Shown in pieces: positions 1-6,722 of a stretch of 21,696 nt of DNA (position 1 is its first letter; every line of letters begins with the position of its first letter). The notes below the pieces were generated by a model. That model did no database searches, was not told the origin of the DNA, and saw only the letters and a program-made list of their open reading frames with translations. The position numbers and the translations under genes are program-made. The DNA is taken from NCBI GenBank assembly GCA_964250775.1, contig CAXUHK010000060.1, positions 1 through 21,696 of the forward strand, read 5' to 3'. The DNA is from CAVRQM01 sp964250775. GTDB taxonomy: Bacteria > Pseudomonadota > Alphaproteobacteria > Acetobacterales > Acetobacteraceae.

Positions 1-645
1 GCGCCTCCCCCCGCCGCGCAGCCGCAACTGCCGCCGCCGCCGGAGTTGCCGACGCTGCCGAAGGGCGCGCCACCGCCGGCCGCGGTGATCGGCGTGATGG
101 GGGTGCCGGACGTGATGCGCGCCTCCTCGGCGGCGCAAGCGATCGAGCGCACGATCGGCCAGCGGCGCGAGGCGCTGAACCAGGACGCGCAGAAGGAGCA
201 GGCCGCCTGGCGCGACATGCAGCAGGCGCTGCTGGCCGACCGCGCCAAGCTGCCGCCCGACCAGGTCCGCACCCGCGAGCGCGCGCTGCAGGAGCGCATC
301 ACCAACGCGCAGAAGCAGTTTCGCGACCGTGGCCGCATCATCCAGGAGGCGGCGCAATACGCCCTGGCGCAGATCGAGCGGACGCTGATCGCGGTGATCC
401 GGCAGGTCGCCGACAGCCGTGGCATGAACCTCGTGCTGCATCGCGCCCAGGTGGCGCTCAACGTCAACGAGTTCGACATCACCGACCAGGTGACGACGCA
501 GCTCAACAAGATCATCCCGACCGTGGTGATCCCGCCCGATGGCGTCGAGCCGCCGACCGTGGCCCCGGTCAACTCGGCCGTGCTGCCGCCCCCGGCGGCA
601 CCTGCGGGACCGCAGCCGGCCTCCTCGTCCACGCCGTCGAAGTGA
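1..645 (+). CDS. skp: OmpH/Skp-family periplasmic chaperone (5' partial)
   Basis: The frame is open from base 1 to a TGA at 643-645, so the true start and signal peptide lie left of the window; the TTG at 46 is not a credible start. The visible part opens with a proline-rich linker, then a beta segment (VIGVMGVPDVMR), a long charged coiled-coil-prone helical stretch rich in Gln, Arg, Glu and Ala, and a C-terminal beta segment (NLVLHRAQVALNVNEFDIT). That is the Skp/OmpH body-tentacle pattern. The end is a Pro/Ala-rich tail. Skp holds unfolded outer-membrane proteins in the periplasm and delivers them to BamA. The position directly before lpxD matches the common bamA-skp-lpxD-fabZ-lpxA order. 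Family call is firm; gene symbol is by context. Confidence 0.85.
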   Translation, partial: APPPAAQPQLPPPPELPTLPKGAPPPAAVIGVMGVPDVMRASSAAQAIERTIGQRREALNQDAQKEQAAWRDMQQALLADRAKLPPDQVRTRERALQERITNAQKQFRDRGRIIQEAAQYALAQIERTLIAVIRQVADSRGMNLVLHRAQVALNVNEFDITDQVTTQLNKIIPTVVIPPDGVEPPTVAPVNSAVLPPPAAPAGPQPASSSTPSK

Positions 646-660
646 CCGGGATGGCCTGAC

Positions 661-1716
661 GTGGCGGTCGATCCGCGCTTCTTCTCCCGCACCGGGCCGC
701 ACGCGCTGGGTCATGTGGCACAGGTCGCGGGTGGCGAGCTGTCGGGCGACGATGGCCGGGTGCTGGGCGGCATCGCGCCGCTGCAGTCGGCCGAAGCCGC
801 CGACGTCAGCTTCCTCGACAACCGACGCTATGCCGACCTGCTGGCCACCACGCGCGCCGGCGCGGTGATCGTGCATCCCGACCTGCGCGATCGGGTGCCG
901 CCCGGCTGCGCCGCCATCGTGACGAGCGAGCCCTATGTCGGCTGGGCGCGGGTCGCCTCCCTGTTCCACCCGCTGCCCGCGGCGCAGCCGGGCATCCATC
1001 CGAGTGCCGTCGTCGATCCGGCGGCACGGGTCGATCCCAGCGCCGAGATCGGCCCGCTGGCCGTGGTGGCGGCGGGCGCGGAGGTCGGCCCGCGCTGCCG
1101 CATCGGCCCGCTGGCCGTGCTGGGCGCCGGCGTGGTGCTGGGCGCCGATTGCCGCGTCGGCCCGCACGCCAGCGTCAGCCACGCGATCCTGGGCGAGCGT
1201 GTCTACGTCTATGCCGGGGCGCGCATCGGCCAGGACGGCTTCGGCTTCGCCACCACCAAGCAGGGGCCGCTGACCGTGCCGCATGTCGGCCGGGTGCTGC
1301 TGGGCGACGACGTGGAGGTGGGCGCCAACAGCACCGTCGACCGTGGCTCGACGCTCGACACCGTCATCGGCACGGGCTCGCGTCTCGACAACCTGGTGCA
1401 GATCGGGCACAACGTCCAACTGGGACGGTGCTGCGTGGTGGTGTCGCAGGCGGGGATTTCGGGCTCCACGGTGCTCGGGGATTTCGTGGTGATCGGTGGA
1501 CAGGCCGGCCTTGCGGGCCATCTGCACATCGGCGCCGGCGCTCGGCTCGGCGGCCAGGCCGGCGTCATGGGCGATGTGCCTCCAGGCGCAGAGTTCCTCG
1601 GCAGTCCCGCCATGCCGGTGCGGGCGTTCTTCCGTCAGGTGGCGACCTTGCGGCGTCTTGCCGAGGGCGGGCGGGCGACGGCCAAGGCGGCCGCAACCAA
1701 GATGGGCACGGACTGA
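661..1716 (+). CDS. lpxD: UDP-3-O-acylglucosamine N-acyltransferase LpxD
   Basis: 351 residues from a GTG start 15 bases after the skp-like stop; length is normal for LpxD. Residues 1-105 form the uridine-binding N-domain (with SFLDNRRYADLLATTRAGAVIV). From about 110 come left-handed beta-helix hexapeptide repeats, and QIGHNV carries the expected catalytic histidine (about His250). The tail has the LpxD-like AFFRQVATLRRL helix. The enzyme adds the second 3-hydroxyacyl chain from acyl-ACP to UDP-3-O-acyl-glucosamine, the third step of lipid A synthesis, in the cytoplasm. No strong Shine-Dalgarno is seen before the GTG; coupling to the upstream gene is likely. fabZ follows within 6 bases. Confidence 0.95.
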   Translation: MAVDPRFFSRTGPHALGHVAQVAGGELSGDDGRVLGGIAPLQSAEAADVSFLDNRRYADLLATTRAGAVIVHPDLRDRVPPGCAAIVTSEPYVGWARVASLFHPLPAAQPGIHPSAVVDPAARVDPSAEIGPLAVVAAGAEVGPRCRIGPLAVLGAGVVLGADCRVGPHASVSHAILGERVYVYAGARIGQDGFGFATTKQGPLTVPHVGRVLLGDDVEVGANSTVDRGSTLDTVIGTGSRLDNLVQIGHNVQLGRCCVVVSQAGISGSTVLGDFVVIGGQAGLAGHLHIGAGARLGGQAGVMGDVPPGAEFLGSPAMPVRAFFRQVATLRRLAEGGRATAKAAATKMGTD

Positions 1717-1721
1717 GCGGG

Positions 1722-2291
1722 ATGGACGGGGCGACGACACAGGACGACGAACGGCACGCCTTGCCGGCCGAGGCCGAGGCGGCCGGGAGCACGATCGACA
1801 TTGCCGCGATCCAGCGCGCGATCCCCCACCGCTACCCCTTCCTGCTGATCGACCGGATCGTCGAGATGCGGCACAACCATTCGGCGATCGGCATCAAGAA
1901 CGTCTCGATCAACGAGAATTACTTCCAGGGCCACTTCCCCGGCCATCCGGTGATGCCCGGCGTGCTGATCATCGAGAGCATGGCGCAGACGGCCGCCGTC
2001 CTGGTGGTGCGGACGCTCGGTTCGGGAGCGGAGGGCAAGGTCGTCTACTTCATGTCGATCGAGGCCGCCAAGTTCCGCCGGCCCGTGGTTCCCGGCGACC
2101 AGCTCCGTATCCACGTCACGAAGGAGCGCCACCGCGGCAACGTCTGGAAGTTCAGCGGCATAGCGCGCGTCGAGGGCGTGTCGGTGGCGGAGGCCACGTT
2201 CGCCGCGATGATCATGGACCGCGGGATCGACGACGCCGCGACGCCGAACGGCACCACGGAGAACGGTTTGGCGGCCGGGCCGCCGCGGTGA
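1722..2291 (+). CDS. fabZ: 3-hydroxyacyl-ACP dehydratase FabZ
   Basis: 189 residues from the ATG at 1722. The hot-dog fold core starts with AIPHRYPFLLIDRI (about 33-46). The active-site segment GHFPGHPVMPG holds the catalytic His (about 71), and IIESMAQ holds the catalytic Glu (about 85). The protein carries about 25 extra N-terminal and 20 extra C-terminal residues compared with the usual ~150-residue FabZ; both extensions look unstructured and Ala/Gly/Asp-rich. FabZ dehydrates 3-hydroxyacyl-ACP in fatty acid elongation. Its place between lpxD and lpxA is the classic arrangement, as it competes with LpxA for 3-hydroxyacyl-ACP. The frame is also open upstream to 1149, but that stretch is antisense-like noise inside lpxD. 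The stop TGA overlaps the GTG start of lpxA. Confidence 0.95.
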   Translation: MDGATTQDDERHALPAEAEAAGSTIDIAAIQRAIPHRYPFLLIDRIVEMRHNHSAIGIKNVSINENYFQGHFPGHPVMPGVLIIESMAQTAAVLVVRTLGSGAEGKVVYFMSIEAAKFRRPVVPGDQLRIHVTKERHRGNVWKFSGIARVEGVSVAEATFAAMIMDRGIDDAATPNGTTENGLAAGPPR

Positions 2292-3106
2292 GCGCCATTC
2301 ATCCGACCGCGATCGTGGCGCCCGGCGCCGCGATCGCGGTCGGCGCGCGCGTCGGCCCCTGGTGCTCGATCGGGCCGGACGTCTCGATAGAGGCCGGCGC
2401 CGAACTGGTCAGCCATGTCGTGCTCGACGGCCATACCCGCATCGGCGAGGGAGCGCGGCTGTTCCCGTTTTGCTCGGTCGGCCTACCGCCGCAAGACTTG
2501 AAATACGCCGGCGAGCCGACACGCTGCGAGATCGGCCCGCGCACCCAGGTGCGCGAACACGTCACCGTCCACCGCGGCACCGTGACCGGGAGCGGTGTCA
2601 CCCGGGTCGGGGCCGATTGCCTGCTCATGGCGGTGACGCACGTGGCGCACGATTGCGAGCTGGGCGACGGCGTGATCGTCGCCAATAACGTGGTCATGGG
2701 CGGGCACGTCCGTATCGGCGAGCGCGCGGTGATCGGCGGTGCCGCGGCCCTGCACCAGTTCGTCCGCATCGGCCGCGGCGCCGTGGTGGGCGGCGTCTCC
2801 GGCGTCGAGGGCGACGTGATCCCGTTCGGCGCGGTGATCGGCAACCGGGCCCGGCTGACCGGGCTCAACGTCGTGGGCCTGAAGCGCCGCGGCTTCGACC
2901 GCGCCCAGATCCATGGCCTGCGCGCCGCCTTCCGCGTGCTGTTCCGCGCCGAGGGCGTGTTCGCCCACCGCCTCGCCGCCTGCCGCGCGCAGTTCGCCGG
3001 CGAGAAGCTGGTCGACGAAGTGCTGGCGTTCATCGATGCCGGCGGCACCCGCGCCCTCCCCCGCTCGCCCCCCGCGCCCGCGCCGGCGGACGACGATGTC
3101 GCCTGA
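2288..3106 (+). CDS. lpxA: UDP-N-acetylglucosamine O-acyltransferase LpxA
   Basis: 272 residues from a GTG (2288-2290) that overlaps the fabZ stop (GTGA), a typical translational-coupling junction. The N-terminal left-handed beta-helix begins AIHPTAIVAPGAAIAVGARV. The catalytic histidine sits in VTHVAHDC (about His121), aligned with the well-known HIAHDC motif of LpxA. A C-terminal helical domain follows (GLNVVGLKRRGFDR, then FRVLFRAEGVFAHRLA). The protein ends in a Pro/Ala-rich tail. LpxA adds the first 3-hydroxyacyl chain to UDP-GlcNAc, committing it to lipid A. The open frame upstream to 1496 is not part of the gene. The 3' end overlaps lpxI by 11 bases. Confidence 0.95.
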   Translation: MSAIHPTAIVAPGAAIAVGARVGPWCSIGPDVSIEAGAELVSHVVLDGHTRIGEGARLFPFCSVGLPPQDLKYAGEPTRCEIGPRTQVREHVTVHRGTVTGSGVTRVGADCLLMAVTHVAHDCELGDGVIVANNVVMGGHVRIGERAVIGGAAALHQFVRIGRGAVVGGVSGVEGDVIPFGAVIGNRARLTGLNVVGLKRRGFDRAQIHGLRAAFRVLFRAEGVFAHRLAACRAQFAGEKLVDEVLAFIDAGGTRALPRSPPAPAPADDDVA

Positions 3107-3944
3107 GGGCGGCGCGCTCGGCATCCTGGCCGGCGGCGGCCCGCTCCCCGGCCGCGTCGCGGCGGCGGCGCAGGCGGTCGGACGCAAGGTGTTCGTGGTG
3201 GCGCTCGAAGGCTATGCCGAGGGTCGCCTGGTCGCGGCCTACCCGCACGCCGGCGTCAGGCTCGGCGCCGCCGGGCGCATCCTGTCGCTGTTGCGCCAGC
3301 ATGGCTGCCGCGACCTGGTGCTGGTGGGTCCCGTGCGCCGCCCGTCGATCCTCGATCTGCGGCCGGACGCCGAGGGCGCCCGCCTGCTGGCGCGCATCGG
3401 CCGCGCGGCGTTCTCCGGCGATGACGGGCTGCTCGCGGCGGTGGTGCGGGTGCTGGGCGAGGAGGGCTTCAACGTCGTCGGCGCGCACGAGGTCCTGACC
3501 GACGCGCTGGGTCCGCGCGGCCTGCTCGGCAGCGTTGCCGCGGATCCGCAAGCGTTGGCCGACGTGGCGCGGGGCGCCGCGGTGGCGCGCGCGCTGGGCG
3601 CGGTCGACGTGGGACAGGGCTGCGTGGTGCAGCAGGGCATCGTGCTCTGCGTCGAGGCGATTGAGGGCACCGACGCGATGCTGTCGCGCGCAACGGCGCT
3701 GGCGCGGCCGGGGCCGGGCGGCGTGCTGGTCAAGCTGGTCAAGCCCGGCCAGGACCGCCGCGCCGACCTGCCGACCATCGGCCCCGCCACGTTGCGCGCC
3801 GCCGCCGCAGCCGGACTGCGTGGTGTCGCGTTCGAGGCGGGCGGTACGCTTCTCACCGACCGCGAGGCGACGCGCGAGGCGGCCGACCGGGCAGGGCTGT
3901 TCCTGCTCGGCATCGATCCATCCTTCAAGGGAGAGCGACCATGA
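3096..3944 (+). CDS. lpxI: UDP-2,3-diacylglucosamine diphosphatase LpxI
   Basis: 282 residues from the ATG at 3096, which lies inside the lpxA 3' end. The N-terminus LGILAGGGPLPGRVA and the C-terminal conserved block DRRADLPTIGP followed by GLRGVAFEAGGTLL match the LpxI (DUF1009) family. LpxI hydrolyses UDP-2,3-diacylglucosamine to lipid X and UMP, replacing the unrelated LpxH of enterobacteria; it is the usual form in alphaproteobacteria such as Caulobacter. Position immediately after lpxA is the expected one. The usual next gene, lpxB, is not here. The stop TGA overlaps the ATG of gloA (ATGA). Confidence 0.93.
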   Translation: MSPEGGALGILAGGGPLPGRVAAAAQAVGRKVFVVALEGYAEGRLVAAYPHAGVRLGAAGRILSLLRQHGCRDLVLVGPVRRPSILDLRPDAEGARLLARIGRAAFSGDDGLLAAVVRVLGEEGFNVVGAHEVLTDALGPRGLLGSVAADPQALADVARGAAVARALGAVDVGQGCVVQQGIVLCVEAIEGTDAMLSRATALARPGPGGVLVKLVKPGQDRRADLPTIGPATLRAAAAAGLRGVAFEAGGTLLTDREATREAADRAGLFLLGIDPSFKGERP

Positions 3945-4339
3945 GCGAGACCATGCAGTACATGCACACCATGCTGCGGGTGAAGGACCTCGACGCCAGC
4001 GTCAGGTTCTACACCGAGCTGTTCGGCATGAAGGAGCTGCGCCGCAACGAGGTGCCGGGCGGCAAGTACACCTTGGCGTTCCTCGGCTACGGCGACGAGA
4101 AGACCCACACCGTCCTGGAGCTGACCTACAACTGGGGCCAGGACGACGGCTACGAGGTCGGCTCCGGCTTCGGCCACCTCGCGGTGGGGATGCCCGACGT
4201 GTACGGCGCCGCCGAGAGGATGCGCGCGGCGGGCGCCAAGATCACGCGCGAGCCCGGCCCGGTGCAGCACGGCACCACGGTCATCGCCTTCGTCGAGGAC
4301 CCGGACGGCTACAAGATCGAGCTGATCCAGCGCTCCTGA
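3941..4339 (+). CDS. gloA: Lactoylglutathione lyase (glyoxalase I)
   Basis: 132 residues. The start follows GGAGAGCGACC, a good Shine-Dalgarno inside the lpxI end, and overlaps the lpxI stop. Two beta-alpha-beta-beta-beta repeats are visible, with the four metal ligands His9 (MHTMLRV), Glu60 (VLELTYNW), His79 (GFGHLAVG) and Glu127 (YKIELIQ). DPDGYKIELIQ is the signature end of GloA. The length and the short loop pattern are those of the Ni-dependent bacterial type. It isomerises the hemithioacetal of methylglyoxal and glutathione to S-D-lactoylglutathione. Its placement in a lipid A run appears to be a genomic hitch-hike; no functional link is visible. Confidence 0.95.
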   Translation: MSETMQYMHTMLRVKDLDASVRFYTELFGMKELRRNEVPGGKYTLAFLGYGDEKTHTVLELTYNWGQDDGYEVGSGFGHLAVGMPDVYGAAERMRAAGAKITREPGPVQHGTTVIAFVEDPDGYKIELIQRS

Positions 4340-4355
4340 CCTGGGATAGCTGAGC

Positions 4356-5690
4356 GTGTACGACCCGCTGGCGGCGGCGCGCGGGCTGCTGCCGGTCCGG
4401 CAGGTCGTGCGCGTCGGCGTTACCGGGCTGGCGCGCTCGGGCAAGACCGCGCTGCTGACCTCGCTGGCGGCCAACCTGCTGGCCGCCGGCACCGGGCTGC
4501 CGACCTTGCCGGCGCTGTCGGCGCGGCTGGACGGCCGGACGCTGCGGGTGGCGCTGGCGCCGTCGGGCGCCGCGTCGTTGCCGCGCTTCGACCACCGCGC
4601 GCATGTGGCGGCCCGGGCCGCCGACCCGCCGCATTGGCCGGACCGCACCGACGCGGTGTCGCTGCTGGCGCTCGACATCGACGTCGCCCGCGCCGGCTTG
4701 GCCGCGATGCTGCCGGCGCGGCAGTTGCGGCTGGAGTTGCTGGACTATCCCGGCGAGTGGCTGCTCGATCTGCCGATGCTGGACCAGGAGTTCGCCGCGT
4801 GGTCGGGCGCGGTGCTGCGGCGGCTGGACGGCCTGGCCGCGGCCAAGCCATTCCTGCGTTTCGTGAACGCGCTGCCGGCGGCGGCACCGGCCGACGACTC
4901 GCTGGCGCGCACCGGCCACGGGCTGTACCGGGCGCTGCTGCACGCGCTGCGCGACAGCATGGGCCTGGCGCTGGTGCAGCCCGGTCGATTCCTGATGCCG
5001 GCGCCCGGGCCGGAACCGCCATGGATCGGCTTCTTCCCGCTGCCGGGCGGCTCCCCGCTCGCGACGCTGTTGCGCGAACGCTACGAGGCGTATCGCGGCG
5101 CGATCCGGCAATCGCTGGTCAGTCCCGGCTTCGGCCATGTCGACCGGCTGGTGGTACTGGCCGACGTGCTGAGCGCGCTGCACGCCGGGGCGGCGGCGTT
5201 CGCCGACATGCAGGCGGCGCTGGCGGCGGCGGCGGCGGCGCTGCGCTGGCGCGGGCCGTTCGCCTGGCTGGCGCCGCTGCTGCCGCAGTTGGGCGGCATC
5301 GGGCGCGTGGCGTTCGTCGCCACCAAGGCCGACCATGTGGCCGACCGGCAACGCGGCAACCTGGCCGCTCTGGTGCGTGATCTGACGCCGTTACCAGGGC
5401 GTGCCGGCGCGTTCGCCATCGCGTCGGTTCGCTGCACCGAGGACGTGGTGTGGACGTTGGACGGGCACCCGGTCTCGGCGGTGCGCGGACGCATCGGGGG
5501 CGCGGCGGTGGCCGGACGCTCCTATCCGGGCGAGGTGCCCGACCGGGTGCCCGACGCGGCGTTCTGGCAGCACCCATTCCTGGCTCTGCCGGATTTCGAG
5601 CCGATGCGGGTGGCGCTGGGCGGCCGGCTCGGCGTCCCGCATCTGGGCCTCGACCGGCTGCTGGCGTTCCTGTTGGACGACGTGCTTTGA
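4356..5690 (+). CDS. ycjX: YcjX-family P-loop protein (DUF463)
   Basis: 444 residues from a GTG start. Residues 18-36 hold a P-loop, GVTGLARSGKTALL, with the Walker A Lys at about 30, followed by a GTPase-like core. LELLDYPGEWLLDLPML (about 127-143) is the characteristic YcjX Walker B-like block. VAFVATKADHVADRQRGN (about 322-339) looks like a TKxD-type guanine-specificity motif. YcjX proteins are predicted nucleoside-triphosphate hydrolases; in E. coli ycjX and ycjF belong to the phage-shock (Psp) regulon. The gene directly overlaps ycjF here, so the pair is conserved. Biochemical role is not known with certainty. Confidence 0.88.
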   Translation: MYDPLAAARGLLPVRQVVRVGVTGLARSGKTALLTSLAANLLAAGTGLPTLPALSARLDGRTLRVALAPSGAASLPRFDHRAHVAARAADPPHWPDRTDAVSLLALDIDVARAGLAAMLPARQLRLELLDYPGEWLLDLPMLDQEFAAWSGAVLRRLDGLAAAKPFLRFVNALPAAAPADDSLARTGHGLYRALLHALRDSMGLALVQPGRFLMPAPGPEPPWIGFFPLPGGSPLATLLRERYEAYRGAIRQSLVSPGFGHVDRLVVLADVLSALHAGAAAFADMQAALAAAAAALRWRGPFAWLAPLLPQLGGIGRVAFVATKADHVADRQRGNLAALVRDLTPLPGRAGAFAIASVRCTEDVVWTLDGHPVSAVRGRIGGAAVAGRSYPGEVPDRVPDAAFWQHPFLALPDFEPMRVALGGRLGVPHLGLDRLLAFLLDDVL

Positions 5691-6532
5691 GCGAGCGCAT
5701 CCGCCCGCGCTTCGAGCTGGAGGCGCAGCCGGTGTCGCGGCTGGAGCCGGAGCCGTTGCCGGCGGTGCTCGACCCGCGTGTGGGCGTGGGTTCCGGCCGG
5801 CTGGCGGCGGCGGGCGCGATGCTGCTCGCGGCGGGGTTCGCGGCGCTGCAGGCCGGCAACTTCGTGGCCGACCAGTTCGCGCGGGCGCCGGCGCTGGGCT
5901 GGGCCACGCTGGGTATCGCGGTCGGCGGTTTCGGACTGGTGGGCGCGGGAGCGTGGCGCGAACTGCGCGGGCTGTGCGCGGTGCGCGCGGTGGACCGGCT
6001 GCGCGCCGCCTTCGCCGACCCGGCGCGGGTGCGCGACGCGGCCCGGCTGTGGCTGCGCGAACTGGCGGAAGGGCCGGCGCTGCTGCCGGCGGTCGAGGCG
6101 ACCAACGATCCCGACGCGATCCTGGCGCTGCTGCGCGCGGGACCGGCGGCGACGCTGCGGGCGCAGGCGGAGGCGCTGGGGCGCGGGGCCGCGCTGCAGG
6201 TGTTCGCGGCCGGAGCGGCGATCCCGTCGCCGGCGTTCGAGGCGCTGTTGGTGGCGTGGCGCGGGGCGCGGCTGGTGCGCCAGATCGCCGAGCTGCACGG
6301 CTTGCGACCGGGGCTGCTGGGGACGCTGTCGCTGCTGCGGCGCACCGCCTTGTCGGCCGCCACCGTGCTGGCCAGCGACGTCGCCGCCGACGCGATGGCG
6401 CGCGCCCTGCTGTCCAACCCGCTGTTCGCGCGACTGGCCGGCGACGTCGCCGGCGCCGGGGTCGCTGCGCGGCGGATGGTGGTGCTGGCGCGTGTGACGG
6501 AGGCGGCGTGCAGCCCACTGGAGCGCGGCTGA
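5687..6532 (+). CDS. ycjF: YcjF-family inner membrane protein (TIGR01620/DUF697)
   Basis: 281 residues from a TTG start overlapping the ycjX stop (TTGA). This start is chosen because the protein then begins SERIRPRFELEAQP, the usual YcjF opening, and because upstream in-frame codons lie inside ycjX. Two predicted membrane segments are seen at about residues 38-58 and 69-90, followed by a long Ala/Arg-rich cytoplasmic part and a DUF697-like hydrophobic C-terminal region (LHGLRPGLLGTLSLLRRTAL). It is the standard partner of YcjX. The end is followed by the 190-bp nrdA upstream region; no clear terminator was found after the stop. Confidence 0.82.
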   Translation: MSERIRPRFELEAQPVSRLEPEPLPAVLDPRVGVGSGRLAAAGAMLLAAGFAALQAGNFVADQFARAPALGWATLGIAVGGFGLVGAGAWRELRGLCAVRAVDRLRAAFADPARVRDAARLWLRELAEGPALLPAVEATNDPDAILALLRAGPAATLRAQAEALGRGAALQVFAAGAAIPSPAFEALLVAWRGARLVRQIAELHGLRPGLLGTLSLLRRTALSAATVLASDVAADAMARALLSNPLFARLAGDVAGAGVAARRMVVLARVTEAACSPLERG

Positions 6533-6576
6533 CACCTGAAATCCACCGATCCGCAACTGTTGCCAACATGCCGCAC

Positions 6577-6623
6577 AGCAGGCATATTGTGGTGCGAGAG
6601 CCTGACTTCCGCTACATCTAGTG
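6577..6623 (+). promoter_or_regulatory. Pair of NrdR-box-like sites upstream of nrdA
   Basis: Two 15-base windows, 6577-6591 (ending CATATTGTG) and 6609-6623 (CCGCTACATCTAGTG), resemble the NrdR box consensus acaCwAtATaTwGTG. The first matches strongly only in its right half; the second matches at about 11 of 15 positions. They are exactly 32 bp apart, the three-turn spacing typical of paired NrdR boxes, and sit just before the nrdA promoter candidate. NrdR is the ATP/dATP-sensing repressor of ribonucleotide reductase genes. Matching was done by eye. Confidence 0.5.
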
Positions 6624-6631
6624 AACGTGCG

Positions 6632-6660
6632 TTGACATGGGCGTCCGGGTCAGGCGGAAT
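6632..6660 (+). promoter_or_regulatory. Candidate sigma-70-type promoter for nrdA
   Basis: A perfect TTGACA (6632-6637) is followed after 17 bp by CGGAAT (6655-6660), a weak -10. It lies 8 bp downstream of the second NrdR-like box and about 60 bp before the nrdA ATG. The -35 is convincing; the -10 is not. Confidence 0.35.
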
Positions 6661-6722
6661 CCGAATCGCCCCAGCGACTCAGGCGAGCCGACATCGGGTC
6701 GGTTTCATTCCGGGAGAATGCC

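Noticed and set aside
4356..6532. A functional link between ycjXF (Psp regulon in E. coli) and the sensor-less, PspF-like activator
   Set aside because: No pspA or other psp genes are present, no -24/-12 site was seen before ycjX, and the activator is 10 kb away divergent from EPS genes.
5119..6585. Very long antisense frames across ycjX/ycjF
   Set aside because: Compositional shadows in GC-rich DNA: Arg/Pro/Ala/Ser-rich with no domains, opposite to clear YcjX and YcjF proteins.
6533..6722. Riboswitch (for example cobalamin) upstream of nrdA
   Set aside because: The region is too short and lacks the conserved boxes, and the enzyme is the cobalamin-independent class I type.
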